Shown here: positions 13,801 through 27,179 of the stretch, piece by piece
Layout: each line of letters begins with the position of its first letter
Position numbering within the stretch: the first letter of the stretch is position 1
Assembly (NCBI RefSeq): GCF_020382885.2
Contig: NC_058511.1
Location: 4,929,501 to 4,993,500, forward strand
From: Scatophagus argus
Taxonomy: Eukaryota; Chordata; Actinopteri; Scatophagidae
Direction: 5' to 3'
DNA length: 64,000 nucleotides
Position numbers and translations under genes: made by a program
The notes under the pieces: model-generated
Told to the model about the DNA's origin: nothing
The model's database searches: none
Seen by the model: only the letters and a program-made list of their open reading frames with translations

Positions 13801-15629
13801 TCTCCCTTAAAATTACAAGAGGCCAAAGGAACAAGAGACGAGATCTGGAAGCCAAGACGGGAGAAACGGGTAAAAGAAAGAGAAAGTAAGAAATACAAGG
13901 AGGAGTGGTAGTAGAGAGAAGGAGAGAAATCATAAAACTGGAATACACCCTCCAAACATCCATACAAAAGGCTGCTCACTGAAGAGGAGAATTAGCGAGC
14001 GTTTTTAATTGGGACGCCCTTCTGTGTTGCCTGTTGTTGAAATTGCTCTGCAGGCTCCATAAGGTTTCAATAAAGCTTCCAACATTATATCATAGTTATG
14101 TGAAAACAACCCCAGCTCTCTCTGCCTTTGTTGGTCAGAGACATCTTGCTATAATGGCTGGTATTTTAATGGTAATGATGATTTTATTACATAATAATAG
14201 ACAGATGCACACACATACATACATGCATCCTAAAGGCTTGTGTAAAGAAAAAGGAAAGGAAATCTGAACTGTATTTGAAAGTGTGTTACTCGCTTGTTGT
14301 TTCTGCCGCTGAACCAAAGGCTTGTCAGAAGTCTTCGTTTCGCTTGTTCTGTGGGACTCCCTTCCCAAAAACAAGTTCAGTTGGCACCCAGAGGGTGTTT
14401 CTGGCACCAGGGTGAGACCCTTTTCCATGCTAGTTGCAAATGTCCACTCTGCTCTGTGATCCAGCATAACAAATTTTCTTAAACCCAGACTTCCCTCAGA
14501 ACCAAAGTGCTAGTAAATCTTTCATCAGGCTCATGCAACAAAGCCATAAATCAGCATCGTGCAACTTCTGCACCAGCACATGTCCTAGAGCAGACAAAAA
14601 AAATGTATTTTCATCTTTCATATCTGTCCTTTTGTCACCTTGTATTCAGTGATATTTCTTCTCATCTTATTTGGCCTCCAGACTTTGTCATATCAGCCTG
14701 TGTGTCAGATATCCTAACATTTGGTGCATGAAGATGAAAGCACAGTTTGAAAAGCTAACACAATGCATTTGTCACTCCCCATCAAAACCCACTCACTGTG
14801 GTATGTAAATGAAGTGTTTCGCTCTGTTTTATCCAGCAGATGGGGTCAGAACTCCAACCAAAGTCTTTCACTCTGACTGCTGTGAGTGCGTATAAACTTA
14901 CAAACCATTCAGAACTGAGTTATTTCAGGGATTCTTATCTCATGACTCTGAAAATCCATGAAACATCGCGACAGGCATTTCATATTATTCTTGCCAAACC
15001 CAGCAAAGCCCGCAAATCCTAATTTAATTCAGATGATGAATTCCTTTCAGCAGCTCTATTTTCAACAACCTTTTTGAAGCTGAGCCCATCCACAAACCTG
15101 AGAAATTTACTGAGGCCGGAGAGCCCGATGCCTGTGCAGTCTCAGTTGGTCCCAGCGGATTTGAATGGAATAAATATACGTCTCTGTGTAAAGCCGGGGT
15201 CTTAACAGGGGAAGAGAATCAGTGTTTCAGTGGGCTACTGCGGCAAAGCAGCTGATGGAAAACATTCAAAGCAGTCAGCACACGGCGGGCTGTGACTGCA
15301 TGCACAAAGACCTGCTTTAAATGTATTAGACAACATGGCTCAGGTTTGCATGGATATTTTTACTGGCATTTTGTGAATAATATGTATGATAAGATTTTAT
15401 TTGTTGTGGCTCATGATTCTGCAATTATTGTGTGAATAATTGAGTGTTTACATATGTTTACACTGTGGCTCTTTAGTCTCTGGTTTTACACTCACAGTCA
15501 ATCTGGTCGACCTGCTTTCTCTGCACTCTATTGTTAGTTTATTTAGTTTATTTAGTATGTTTAGTCTATTTTTCTATTTTTTCCACTAACAGGCCTTGGT
15601 TGTTTGTTTGCTTACTTTTGACTAACCTA
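10833..15629. other. Non-coding sequence with one probable old repeat
   Basis: Contains the probable repeat at 12590-12910. The rest shows no recognisable coding exon. CTGC/CCTG reiterations occur near 11933-11957. Frames at 13610-13979 are low-complexity hydrophobic shadows. Confidence 0.45.
12590..12910. repeat. Probable degenerate teleost repeat
   Basis: Phrases such as TTTTAGCTGCTAAACGCTCC, CAGAGCTGAGGTGGTCTGCA and GCAGAGCTGATTCTCTG recur in a dispersed fish repeat I know only by pattern. No ends or target duplications are visible. Confidence 0.35.
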
Positions 15630-15681
15630 CACTGCTGTATTGGGCTACTGGATACTTGAATTTCTCTCGGGATCGATAAAG

Positions 15682-15777
<96 letters not shown>

Positions 15778-15800
15778 CATCCATCCATCTATCTACTGCT
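15630..15800 (+). repeat. LINE 3' tail leading into a long ATCT microsatellite
   Basis: GCTACTGGATACTTGAATTT, then CGGGATCGATAAAGTATC, then about 28 tetramers of ATCT/ATCC (15682-15796). This is the typical 3' end of a teleost non-LTR retrotransposon of the L2-like type whose ATCT tail has expanded. Confidence 0.65.
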
Positions 15801-15820
15801 CTTTTGAGGATGTTTGTTAC

Positions 15821-15996
15821 CTTTGGACAGAGCCAGGCTAGCTGTTTCCCTTTTGTCCTTATGCTAAGCTAACCAGCTCCTGGCTCAGGCTACATATTTA
15901 CCTTGTTAATATGAGAAAGAGATGGATCTTTTCATCTAATGCTTGGCAAGAAAGCAAATAAGTGAATTTCCCAAAATGTGGAACTATTCCTTTAAG
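15821..15996 (+). repeat. Common teleost interspersed repeat (AGCCAGGCTAGCTGTTTCC type)
   Basis: Runs from GGACAGAGCCAGGCTAGCTG through TTATGCTAAGCTAACCAGCT and GCAAGAAAGCAAATAAG to CCCAAAATGTGGAACTATTC. I recognise this order as a dispersed fish repeat. It directly follows the ATCT microsatellite. Confidence 0.6.
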
Positions 15997-18900
15997 TCTG
16001 ATGACAGCCACCTGATGAATGAACAATGTCCATGGAAAAATGAGCAACATCTGTAAAAACGTGACTCAAATGTCTCTTGAACACTGCTTTAATTGTTTCT
16101 GAGTTATATTTTTTCTAAGATTCAGATTTTTTTTTTTACTACTGAAGTGAAAGCAAAATACAATACAATGACTCAGCAGTAACGACGTGCAACATAAATG
16201 ACTTCAGAACATTCTGCAAGGACACACGCAATTTACATGAACTACTTGCTGCTTTATAATAACAAATGGAAGGAGTACTTTTCTCTGTTTACTCTCTGTG
16301 TTTGCATTCCTACATTCAACCGGCATGTAATGTCACAGACTGCTGTCATTACAGATGTTGCAGACACTGTTTCCAAAGCTTTCATATCTTCCACTGACCT
16401 TAGAGATTCTGGGGTTGCAAGCCCTGAAGATACACATGCACTGACTGTAATTTGGGGTTTTAAAAATTCCTGTTTAAATCCGCCGTAAAGTTCACACTTT
16501 GACCTACTTTTGACTTCGCTTGTTTATGAACTGATCCTTCAACCTGTTCACTGAGCTTCAAACGGCTGATAATGTCATGCCGCCGTATCCTAATGTGACA
16601 TTGTGAATATTTGGTTCATGGCTGACTTGATGTTGAACGTGCACATTGTGTTTAACACACACCCATCAAACGCCCTTTAGGTTGTGTTTATCTGCCATCA
16701 TCTGACTGTTAAAAGAGATCGATGGGCATCCGTCAGTCTGCCTGTCTGTCACGACGCTGCTGTGGCTCCCATTCCACATGCGAGTCTGTTTTAAATCCTC
16801 CAAAACACCGAAGCTTTGAGGGTAGCTGTCATAAAAACATGAAAAACATGAAAATGTGTCAGTCTCGTGCGAGGAAGCTGCTTTGTAATATATGTTTAAT
16901 TGTCAGGAATGGAGAAAGTGCCCGGAGCATGCAATGGCCTGTTATCATGACGAGTCATCACAGCCAGACGTCTCTCACTCCAGCAACATGACCTGGTAAT
17001 ATTACACACTTGAATCAGATCTCTGGTTATTGATAACTGATGTTGATAATATAATATTCGAATGTGACACGTGGTTTCTCCCGTCTGCAAAAAATGTCCT
17101 TGTGTCTGAATGCAGCTGTTAGTAAAAGGAAAATGACTGAAAGGTCAGAACGGGTTTCCTGTGGGGCACTACTGCCCCCTATTGGCAGAAGATCCAGAGT
17201 TTCAGTATGTTTTCACTTCAGCTTTGTGTGTACCTGCCTCTCCTACAACATTCCCCAGACAAAAGAGTTTATATTTGATTTGATTGATTCTTTTTGTTGT
17301 ATTTCAAAATCTTTACTTTTATTTAAAACCTTAATTTTAGACTTTTTTTTTATTTTAAATGGATCACTCACTGCAACAGGGTTGATGTTTTTAAACGTCT
17401 ACTCTGTATTGTGTAACAGGGAAGTTGCTGAACTAAAGGTCAGGTAAATTTAATTTAAAAACAAAAAAAACCCCAATCGTGTCACCTAATGCTTCTGTTC
17501 AAGTAGACAGATTTAGCAAACAAAATGTCACACCGGATCAGAGCCATGTATGGTAAAAATGTATGAGGAAAACGGGCTCTGGGCAGAATTAGAATTACAG
17601 TCATGTTGAGGACAAAATGTCAGCGGTCTCGGCTGGCGAATAACGAGAAAATAAAAATGTTGAGCCTTTTAAATCACAAATGAAGCTATGAAATACGGAC
17701 TGTGAAATGCAGTGATGTCATTGAAAAGCTTGCTTGTTTATAAGCTTGCTCTGACCTCTCAGTGCTTCTTGAGGCTGGCACAGTGCCTGTCTGAATGACA
17801 TGGATAATCAGCCCTCTTGCTGAAGGGAGCAGCACTTAATGCTAATAAAAGGTAATCAGAAGTGTCGTAAAACAAACACTGAAATGAATGCAACTGATAT
17901 GTTTTATTTATGTCCGTCCTATTGCGTGGGATTGTATTTAACATGAAGACTGCATCCACACTTAAAGTCAGCTGATCCTGAAAACGCCGTTTATGTGTGG
18001 AAACAACATGCTCAGTGCAAAATAGTCAGGAACATCCAAAAACAGTTTAAGATGATGAAAACATGAATTACGTCACAGTCACGTTTTTATAAAGATTTAC
18101 TAAATTTTGGAAAATGGAGAAGATGTAAAGTTACCCTGAAAAACTTGATATTTGACAAAGTGTGGGGAGCTGAGACAAGCTGAGATCCCAACAGTGACAT
18201 TATCAGTAATAAAGTTCGTATGGTGCTTGTGTGAGCAAACGGTTGCAGACATAAGGAAACATGGTCATTAATCTGTCGAGTCGTGTTTTTGGCCCCTTGG
18301 CAAATGTTGGTCCAGTATTTACCCTTCTGTGCTTGGTCTCTGACTCTTTATTGTTTTTTGTCTTCGTTGGTTTTTTTGTACATCCGTGGTTATCACAAAA
18401 ATATTGTTTTACAGCAGCTTTGAGAAAACTTTCTGTCTGACGCAATTGTCATGAAATACATTTTATGTGTCTGCAAAATCCGGATTGTGCTCAAGTTTCA
18501 CAATTTTTATGTCGAAACTCTCTTGTGACTTTACGTTTCAGTTTTATGTTTTATGTTGTGACAACTCTGTGCTTAAGGTCTGTTTAGGCTGAGGCACAAA
18601 AAACACTCCTTTAAGGTGAGGAGAAGATCATGTTTTGCCTTAAAATGCCTGGTTTTGTTGCCTCAAACAAGGCTGGGAACTCTCAGAGCTGGAATCAGAC
18701 TGCACGAGCTGCAGGTTGCATCACACACATAAGGAGAAACGTTTCAAAACACAAATGATGATGATTTTTGGTTTGTTTTAATTATTATCTCCACCACTGC
18801 TGCTAATTGAAAAGTGATCTCTAGGAACCGCATTGCAGTTATTGATTTAGACCAACTTTCTCTTTCACCTAACGTGAGACACTATTGATTATTGATTCTG

Positions 18901-21900
18901 TTCATCCTTATGGATGGATTCATCACCTGAAGCAGGCTTGCTGTTGCATGGCAGTGAGACCTCCAGACCTCCCACTGTCTTCAGGATGCGTTTGGCTGTC
19001 GTTGGATTACCGTCCGACTCAAGCCCTGCGTGAGTCCTGCAGAGCAGGAGACGCCCTCAGGCGAACGCCGGGGCTCCCAGAGGGATGATGTTCTGTCGCT
19101 TAACCATCTCCGACACTCCGGGCTCGGCTTAGGTTGGGTCCTGCACTGAGCCCTCTGCTGTGAATACCCAAGCCACAGAATACTTGACCAACCTCCCCTT
19201 TGCATATCAAAATTAACAGAAGTGTTGACATTGAAAGACTAAGAAATAAAAAAAGAGGTAGAAGTTGGTGAACTTTACCAGGAAAGAAGAATCTAGTATA
19301 TAATTGTATGTATTTTTTCTTCTGCAATCTGACAGTAGAGATTATTATTATATAAGAGGTTGGTCTATTTCTTCTGTCACCATCATCACCATTATTCTGA
19401 GAACTGGGTAGAGGTTGTCATGGGGATATTTGCACCAGCATGGGTAATTGTTCCTCTTCACCGTCTTTCTTTCCATCTGTCTCTCTCTCTCACTCACTCA
19501 TGTCCTCCTCCCCGCACTCATTCACCACTTTACTGACGGTCGATGGTGTTCTTCAAAACAGAAAAACAGCTACAAATGGTTTAGTTTGAACAATATTACC
19601 TAATCAGGTGTTTTTACATACTTTTCCTACACCTTTTTTTAAAAAAATCTAATGTTTACTGCAAGCTATGAGGCAGGAAACTCTGTGAGCGTGACATCAG
19701 GAAATCAAACCAGGAAGATGAACAAAACACTGTTTGAATGCTGCGATGAAGATCCTGCAAAAAACACTTTTACAACTGGATCTCTGCAGGGAAGATGCAC
19801 GAGTCTCGATGCTTCCACAGCACCGGTGTTTTTTACATACCTCATTACAGAAGAGAGGTGCCAGCTGAGCTCCGAGGCCATTTCTACAGTAATGCTAAGG
19901 CTGATGATTTGTTTGGTTTTCTCCTCCTGAAGTCAGAGCTCTTTAGAAAAATGAAATTAAAAAATGTTGCGTCTGTTGTGTCAAAAACACTGCTGAAAGT
20001 CATGTGGTTGAGAGCCAGAGTCAAGATGACCTGACACTCACACACTCACACACACAGGACCATATGAATGTGTAATGCTCCAAAGTAGCAGGTTCTTCAT
20101 GTGTTAGCGAGGGCAGATTGCAGGAGCCTCTCGTCTTGTCTAAGGACAGGAGGACCCCAGTCCACCCTGATATCTCTTGCTCCAGGGGAGGATGATATGT
20201 AACCATGACAAATAACTGAAACTGTATAAAAACACTTGCATGCCTTTCATTGCTCATTAGCTCATCGCATGCTTGAAAGAGCTGCAAACATATGAATTAA
20301 ACTTACAGAAAGCGCTGACTCTCGACTCATTAAGCATTTGTGCCACCAAGTGCTTAATGTGTTAACGTTAATGTTACCTTCACCAGGCATGATAGTTAAC
20401 GTTACCGTGCAAACCAGTTTGATATTTTTCGTCCTGGTGACTGCAACATTATTTCATCATTTTAAAAGTCATTTTATCTCTCCCTGTCCTTTTTGTTAAT
20501 CGCTCAACTCGTTCAAACTCGGGCAGAAATACAATAATCACACAGCTGTGACCCACAGCTGCGTTTTCTTTTCCGGGCTGTCAGGCAGCGTGAGCCTGCC
20601 CTCTGGCACCAAACCACCGAACTTCCACCTGTCAGGTTGGTGCTCTTACTATAGACCACAACAACAACAACAACAACAACAAGAACAAGAAGTGTGAAAT
20701 CAGACAGAGGTCTTACACCTTTATACATATACAGAAAAGTGCTCTATCTATCTATCTCTCTAGCTCTCTATCTATTTATCTATCTATCTATCTATCAGCA
20801 GTCACCCAGTTCAGCACCTTGGACAGCTCCAAGCCCCAACCGTGTTGTATCTCAGCAGCTGTACTTAACACACGTTATCCCACCTGATAACATGGGGCAA
20901 ATTAATTTAACTGAGCATGTTAACTATGGATATCATATACTAGTGCACCAGTAACTGTACTAATCATTTAGGTGACAGGTATGTTTTTAAAGCCGTTTAA
21001 TGTTCCAGCTGTCCAACCAGGCAGCAGCTGACCATTTGGATAAGACTGTTAAATTCGTATATTGAATTGGTAAGTTATATAAGAAGCTGAACTGAAGCAA
21101 CGGACGAAATGTCACACTGATTTTCAGAGGAGCTCAGCTATGTCGAGGACAACCTGGATGGAATGAAATGTCATCTTTGAAATTCTCCTCTCCGCTTGGG
21201 TCATCTTGAAAAATGAATTGAAAGGATTTTGCTACCATCTGCTACAGCCAGCCTTCGCTGAGCCACATTGCCACAGTCGCTCAGTATCACGTCTTTAGCC
21301 TCACACTAGTCCTGGCCTCAGTCTCGTCTTTGAAGTCAGCAGCGAGAGGAAACAATGTGAACCTGCTCCAAAGCATCTGGGTTACCTGTTGCCTGGCAAC
21401 CATGCTAATTAAATCCGTCTTTGCTCCCAGTTATCACAAGTAATGGCTACATTGGCTACTGTGGGAAAAAAAAATGAAGTTGTTAATTAAAAACTCTTTC
21501 ATGCTGTATCTATTTGTAAGTCCAATAAGTTGACTTGCTGTTAATTAATGTATCTGTGGTGCCAATAATGGCTCTGTCAACTGTTTTGTGATTGATTTTC
21601 CCTAATGAAAATCAGCTTTAGCTCCTCCATAAGAAGAGAGACCACATTAAATTATCACCACTGTTGTGCATTTGAATACTGCACTGTTGCTTGTTATGAT
21701 TCACTGTTAGCTTACAGCCATCCGCAGCCTCAGCTGGTCGCAGTGTTTCACTTTGTTTAAATAAACGTGGACGAGATTGCACAATAAGGCCTAAAGCTGC
21801 GGGATGCACTTTGTTAAGATTGGGTCTGTGTAGGCTCGTTAAAATTTCATTTTTAGCATGGGCTCAGGCAATAAGGCTATTGTCATCTAAATGTTCTCTG

Positions 21901-24900
21901 CCGGGGTCTCTGCATGCCAATTACTGATGTGACTGAAGTCTCTGAGTTTTGTTCGTGGGTTCCTCTGTCAGCCCAGCTCAGGAGCTGATTAGTAGGACAG
22001 GGTCACAGCCACATTTCCTGTGGCACGTGACCTCTGGTTCTCTGCAATGACAAAGGCTGAAGTGGTTGTTTGTGTCTGACGTGTCAGATCAATAAACACT
22101 AACCACTGAATAATTGTTTTGTGGGGTCTTTCAGTTGTCACATACACTTTAAAAGGCACTGACAAATAACTTAGACATGATGAGAAAAAGCTTACATGGA
22201 TTTTCAGGGCTGTTGCAGGGCGGTTCAGCGTCACAAACAAAACTACATTCACATCCATTGTGTTGGAATAGTGAAAGATGCATAACCCAAAACCTGGACA
22301 AATAAAACCAAATCCATCTGCAAGAGCTTGTGAGGTTAGGTGGGAAAATGTTTTTTTGTTTTGTTTTTAATTATTGTACATCAGATGAACTGACCCTTTG
22401 GACCAACTTACCTGTTCTGTCTCTTACTAGTGATTACTGTGAGCTCCTCTTCACCATTAGAGTGCCATTTGTCCTAATGGGCAATTTGAACAAAAATATT
22501 AATATTAAAAAAATAAAAAGACTTTCCTGTATCTTTACTGATTGGACTGTGCTGTTCCAAGAAAGAATGAAGTTAGTGGAAATTAGTTTGAAACTGAATT
22601 TGTTAATGTAAACTAGTTAAACATGCAGAGAAGGCTGTCACGAAACTGGACTCCAAATGGCCAAGAGGAGCCGCTCATCTAATTCAAATGAGAAACATCA
22701 GCACACTGAGTGAAGTCATTCCAGTTCAGATGTGGACTGGATGGATCTGCATAATGTAATGTAATGCTTTAGCATTAAAAAACAAAAAAACAATTATGAA
22801 CAAATCCAGTGTTGCTGCTTTTCCCACAGTTTAGTCTGAATTGACCCCAAAAAGGAATTTGAATATGCATTAATCTTTGTTTAATTTAGCAATTCAAATA
22901 TAAATGTGCATTTTCTGTTGAAAATAACATGTAGATCCTTAATGTGGGCCCTTGCTGTGCATGTCCACTGAATGTCCATTGTACACCTTTGGTGTGTGGT
23001 GCGATGACTGCTCCTGTTCCTCTAACACCACTGAGCTGATGGTCTCCAATGACTTAGCCTGGTCCAGTAATACATTATAATTTTCCATGAAGATCAAGAC
23101 TGGGGAAAAATATCAACAACAATGATGAAGCCAGTGACGACATCACTAATGCACTGACGACAGTTCCTGCTAGATTACAATAAACCAAAGCTGATAACAA
23201 AGAGAGACTTTGTTCTCCTGCTTCAGCTCAAAAGCTCCTCATGTGCTTCTTCTTAGACAGACCGCAAAGGAGATTAAACTCTGCCATTACATACGCAGAC
23301 GATCTGGACTGCAGCTGCTATATTTTGCTGTAATTCAAAAGTTTGCAAATGTTATTTCCTCTTCTATTTTTGTGAATGAATTAAATGAGGAGATGATGTT
23401 AATAAAAAGCCAATGAGAGGTTTTAGGCAACCTGAATTGGGGCTTTTACTGTAAAATGCTGCTGGATGGCCAAACCCAGCGGTTGTGCTGCTGACAGAAT
23501 ACATTAGAGCCTCTGTGTGGGCAGTAAGCCTCTGATCTCTTATTAACATGTCTAGACGGTCACAACCCCAGCAGTCACAAAAACAAAATCCTTGAAAACA
23601 CAACAAAATCCACTGCTTTCTCTGAAGAGTCACTGGAGGAAAGAAAAAGACGTACATACTGCACTGGAGTTCCACTACACATTTACAGTAGTTGTGTAAG
23701 GACCCAGATTGTTTTATATATTTATTATGTACTTATGTTATCATCATAAAAGTGGCAAACATGTGGAGTGTGCAAATGGAGCAGATACTGTGCATTTTCT
23801 GAAATTTCTCTGGTTAACAGTATGATGTTTGCTTTAAAGTATATTTAATGTTCTTGAGTGAATAAGAAGTTAAGTTTAGTTAAATTTTAGGGGGGGGGAC
23901 ACCAGTTATTATTTGTAACACATAAAAGAGTGACACATAGAAAGATAAGCCAATCTGATCTGACTGCCGGCAAAATAAGCAAATAAGCAAAAACTATCAC
24001 CTCACTGTGTTGCTAAATTCTGATTGGTGCACGTAAATACAAGACATCGTTTTCTTCAACTGAGCCCCGTCCACTTCAGGATGGTGACAAAAACAACAAG
24101 AACAAAAAGACCAAAAAGTTTTCATGTGAAGATTTTATGTTCAGACTTTGTAAATCTGTCATCCACCTCGGCCGCCTCCCTACAAGTCCAGCGAGGTTAT
24201 AAGTGTAGTAGTAGAAAAAAAAGGTGTAAGCTCCTTTAACATTCAAAATGCTGAGTCACTCTGAAGCTTGAAGTATCACAAGCGATTAAAATGCGTGTCT
24301 TTTTTCCAGGACACATCTAGGGTGCAAATCAGTGTGTAAAGATTTTTAAACTCAGGTCTCTGCATTACTGTTGTCATTGTACTGTAGCTCTTAATGGCTG
24401 CAAGATTGTTGTCTTACAAAGCCTTCAATAAAACCAGCTGGAAAATATGAGCCGAGGATAAAGTGTTCTTAAACACACAACAGAGGAATTATTCATCTCA
24501 TGTGATGCTTTGAACCACTAACAGCATTTTGGGCTCAGTATTCGTTCAGGGTTGTCCTAACGTACTCATTACCAAAGCAGGCGTATAGGAATAAACATAT
24601 AACTCATCCCTTTAGAGTGTTTAAGTTGTAACAATAGATACTGTTTCCAGTCAAACATGGCATTATTGCCTGATAACAGAAAGGGTAGGATGCAGCATAG
24701 ATCCAGGTTCTCTGTGGACATAGCAGAGAGGGAGTTACGGCTTGACAAATATTTGAAGTGCAGCCCGGCTCTGTTTACCTCAGCTCAAGTCGAAGCTGCT
24801 ACTATTGAATTATGCACAAAGAAGACACAGCAGACAGTGTCAGAGTGAGAGAAATTTACCATCGTAAACCTTCCCACACAGCTTCTGATGTCATAAAAAT

Positions 24901-25942
24901 GTTTCTGCTCTTATTCATTTTACAGTCATTTAAATGAGCAATTGATTTTTGAGAAACCTGGGAGGAATCAATAAAATTGATCTAAAAGGGACTAAAAGTT
25001 CCCAGACGTGGATGATTGCTTTTCTTTCTATATTCTTATCAATAGAATCATGTAATATTCTTCCGCTGTTGTTCTGTATGTTTGATGCACTTTCCAGTTT
25101 AAACAGTTACTCTGAAAATTTGACATTTTTACAACATGTATTTGCATACTGTACATCTGCATTTTTTTGTTTTGAATCAAATCCACTTACATTTAAAGTA
25201 CAAATGACATCAACATCTACCATATCAGAAGAAATGTAAATATTGCAAAAGTGAGACTTGAGAGGAAAAAAAGGCCAGAAAAGGACGAGCCAATCCCAAA
25301 TATTGACACACGCTTTGTCAAACATGGTTACAAAAAACAGTCCCACAAAGGGTTAAGTGAAAGGACGCTGAGATGTGTGATGTGTTCATTTACAGAGTGC
25401 AATCACAGCATAACCATTTAACAAACTGTTTTGTTAGGAAGATCAATATCCTTCCTTCATTATTTGCTGTGGAAATATATTATTCCATAACAGTGCCTCT
25501 CTCAGGATAATTTGTTTCGTGCATTGTCATCATTTAACTACTGATGCCAGCTCTAATCGAAAAGTGAGAGTCAAAAGGAGTATCTGCCTTCACAGTCATG
25601 TAGCCACTGCATGCGTCCATCCAAGTGGAGCTGGACTGAGCAGACATATTATTGGATTATTATGTATTGTATTGTAATACTGATACCAAAATGATTTCCG
25701 TCCAATAGGAAAGCTGCAGTGTCTCAGGCATCTGGCTTTTAAGCAACAAAGTGCATACTGGCTACTGCTGAGAAAAACTGAAAATAAAAAAAAGGAAAGG
25801 TGAAATTATTTAAATGAACCAAAAACCATGTCACCAAGCAGCTTGACACATCAATATCCTGCCAAGGGCTGGTCAGTCCAAGAGACTTACTCTGTAAATA
25901 ATTCATGCCCAGTGTTGCAGATCAGAGGCCAGCAGGAACAGT
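15997..25942. other. Non-coding region downstream of gpr176
   Basis: No exon was recognised on either strand. The segment nearest gpr176 (about 25000-25942) is presumably its 3' UTR in part, but I could not choose a polyadenylation signal. A GC-richer patch at 18950-19160 has no ORF of known type. Simple repeats near 20.7 kb are listed separately. Confidence 0.45.
20657..20800. repeat. (CAA)n and ATCT/CTCT microsatellite pair
   Basis: CAA repeats at 20657-20683, then imperfect TCTA/TCTC repeats at about 20742-20797. No LINE tail motif precedes the second tract, unlike the other ATCT tracts. Confidence 0.85.
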
Positions 25943-27179
25943 TCATGGATCCACAGCGGGGATCGTGCTGACCTTGTTGTTCCTGCTGATTCTCCGCTCA
26001 GGCCGCGACCTGGGCAGTTTGGTCTGGATCAGCTCCTCGGGTGTGTTACCCAGCGGAGGCAGCAGCCTCTTCTTGCTGTTCCTAGTCTCTGGTAACCACT
26101 GAGGCGGCAGTTCAAAGGGTCCAAAACCAAACTGCGTGGAGTCCTCAGCTTCTGTAGGTGTAGCTGGGGCCACCTGAGATGAAGAGGCATAAGCACATGT
26201 GTGGACCGGAGAGGCCCTGGGTGCTGTAACTGATGGAGGGCCATCCTTTGTGATGACCGGCCCTCCCCCTGTGCCCGGAAGGGGTTCCTTTTTGGTCATC
26301 ACCTCACCTCTGAGGCTCCCCAGTCTTGACCCATTCTTGTGGTTCTCTTTAGGTCCAGAGCAGCTGCCTGATCCTTGAGAAGGGATCTCGTTTTCTACAT
26401 CTTCTTCTTCCTCTTCTTCCTCAGAAGGCCTGAAGATCTGCTGCTGGCCGATGTTAAACATCTCCAGAAGTTGACTCCCAGAGCGGCCGGCCGTCTCCAG
26501 TCCCACCGGTTCCCCTATCACACCCTCTGCCCCTAAGGAGGCCAGACCCCCGGTGCTGACCACGTTACGACGGCTGTAACGTCTGTGAATCCTTGCCAGC
26601 AGGTCCAGCCAGCTGTGACGAGCTGAGCGATTAACAGTTAGAAACAAAAGTGGGTTGGTGAGCAGAGACACCTTGGGTAGCCAGAGGGCTGTCAGATACA
26701 GTGAGATGGGTAGCTCTTTAGAGTCTGCCAAAATGGTGCGATAAACCACCAAGGCCCCATAGGGGGCGCTGCAGGCTGAGAAAGCCAGCACCACAGCCAG
26801 CAGAGTGGTGTGTAGCTCAGCCTCTCTCTGAGACACATAAGGGATGGAGATGCTGTTCTGCGGAGTCCGCAGGGCCGCAATTATCACCTTCTTCTTCTGG
26901 CTGGCACTGAGCGCTCTGCGTATCAGCAGCATGAAGAGGAAGACCAGTGCAAGAGGAAGGATGACCGTGGTGACGTTGTAGATCAACACGTACACCATGT
27001 GGCCCAGGGAGTGGGCGTGGTCATCTGAGCAGGACGAGGTGACGTACACATCCGTCACATTGGTCACAGCGAACACAGGGAGGCTCGCCACTGCCGCATG
27101 GACCCAGATGTAGATGACCAGATCTCGGGATCTTGCATCTGAGATCTTCCTCTCCAGCGGGTACAGCACGGAGTAATAC
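25943..27179 (-). CDS. gpr176: gpr176 coding exon 3 (DRY to TM7 and long cytoplasmic tail)
   Basis: The acceptor is GTGTTTAG|GTATTAC; the split codon restores DRYYSVLYPLE. This exon encodes TM4 to TM7 and a cytoplasmic tail of more than 200 residues up to the stop at 25943. The third loop has RRALSASQKKKVIIAALRTP, and TM7 has NPLLFLTVN. The tail includes HRYSRRNVVSTG, SGSQLLEMFNIGQQQIF, the acidic run and the conserved C-terminal block. The region between the acidic run and the C-terminal block is Ser/Pro/Gly-rich and longer than I recall for mammalian proteins. Confidence 0.95.

Noticed and set aside
15682..15796. CRISPR-like or structured tandem array
   Set aside because: It is a plain ATCT microsatellite without spacers.
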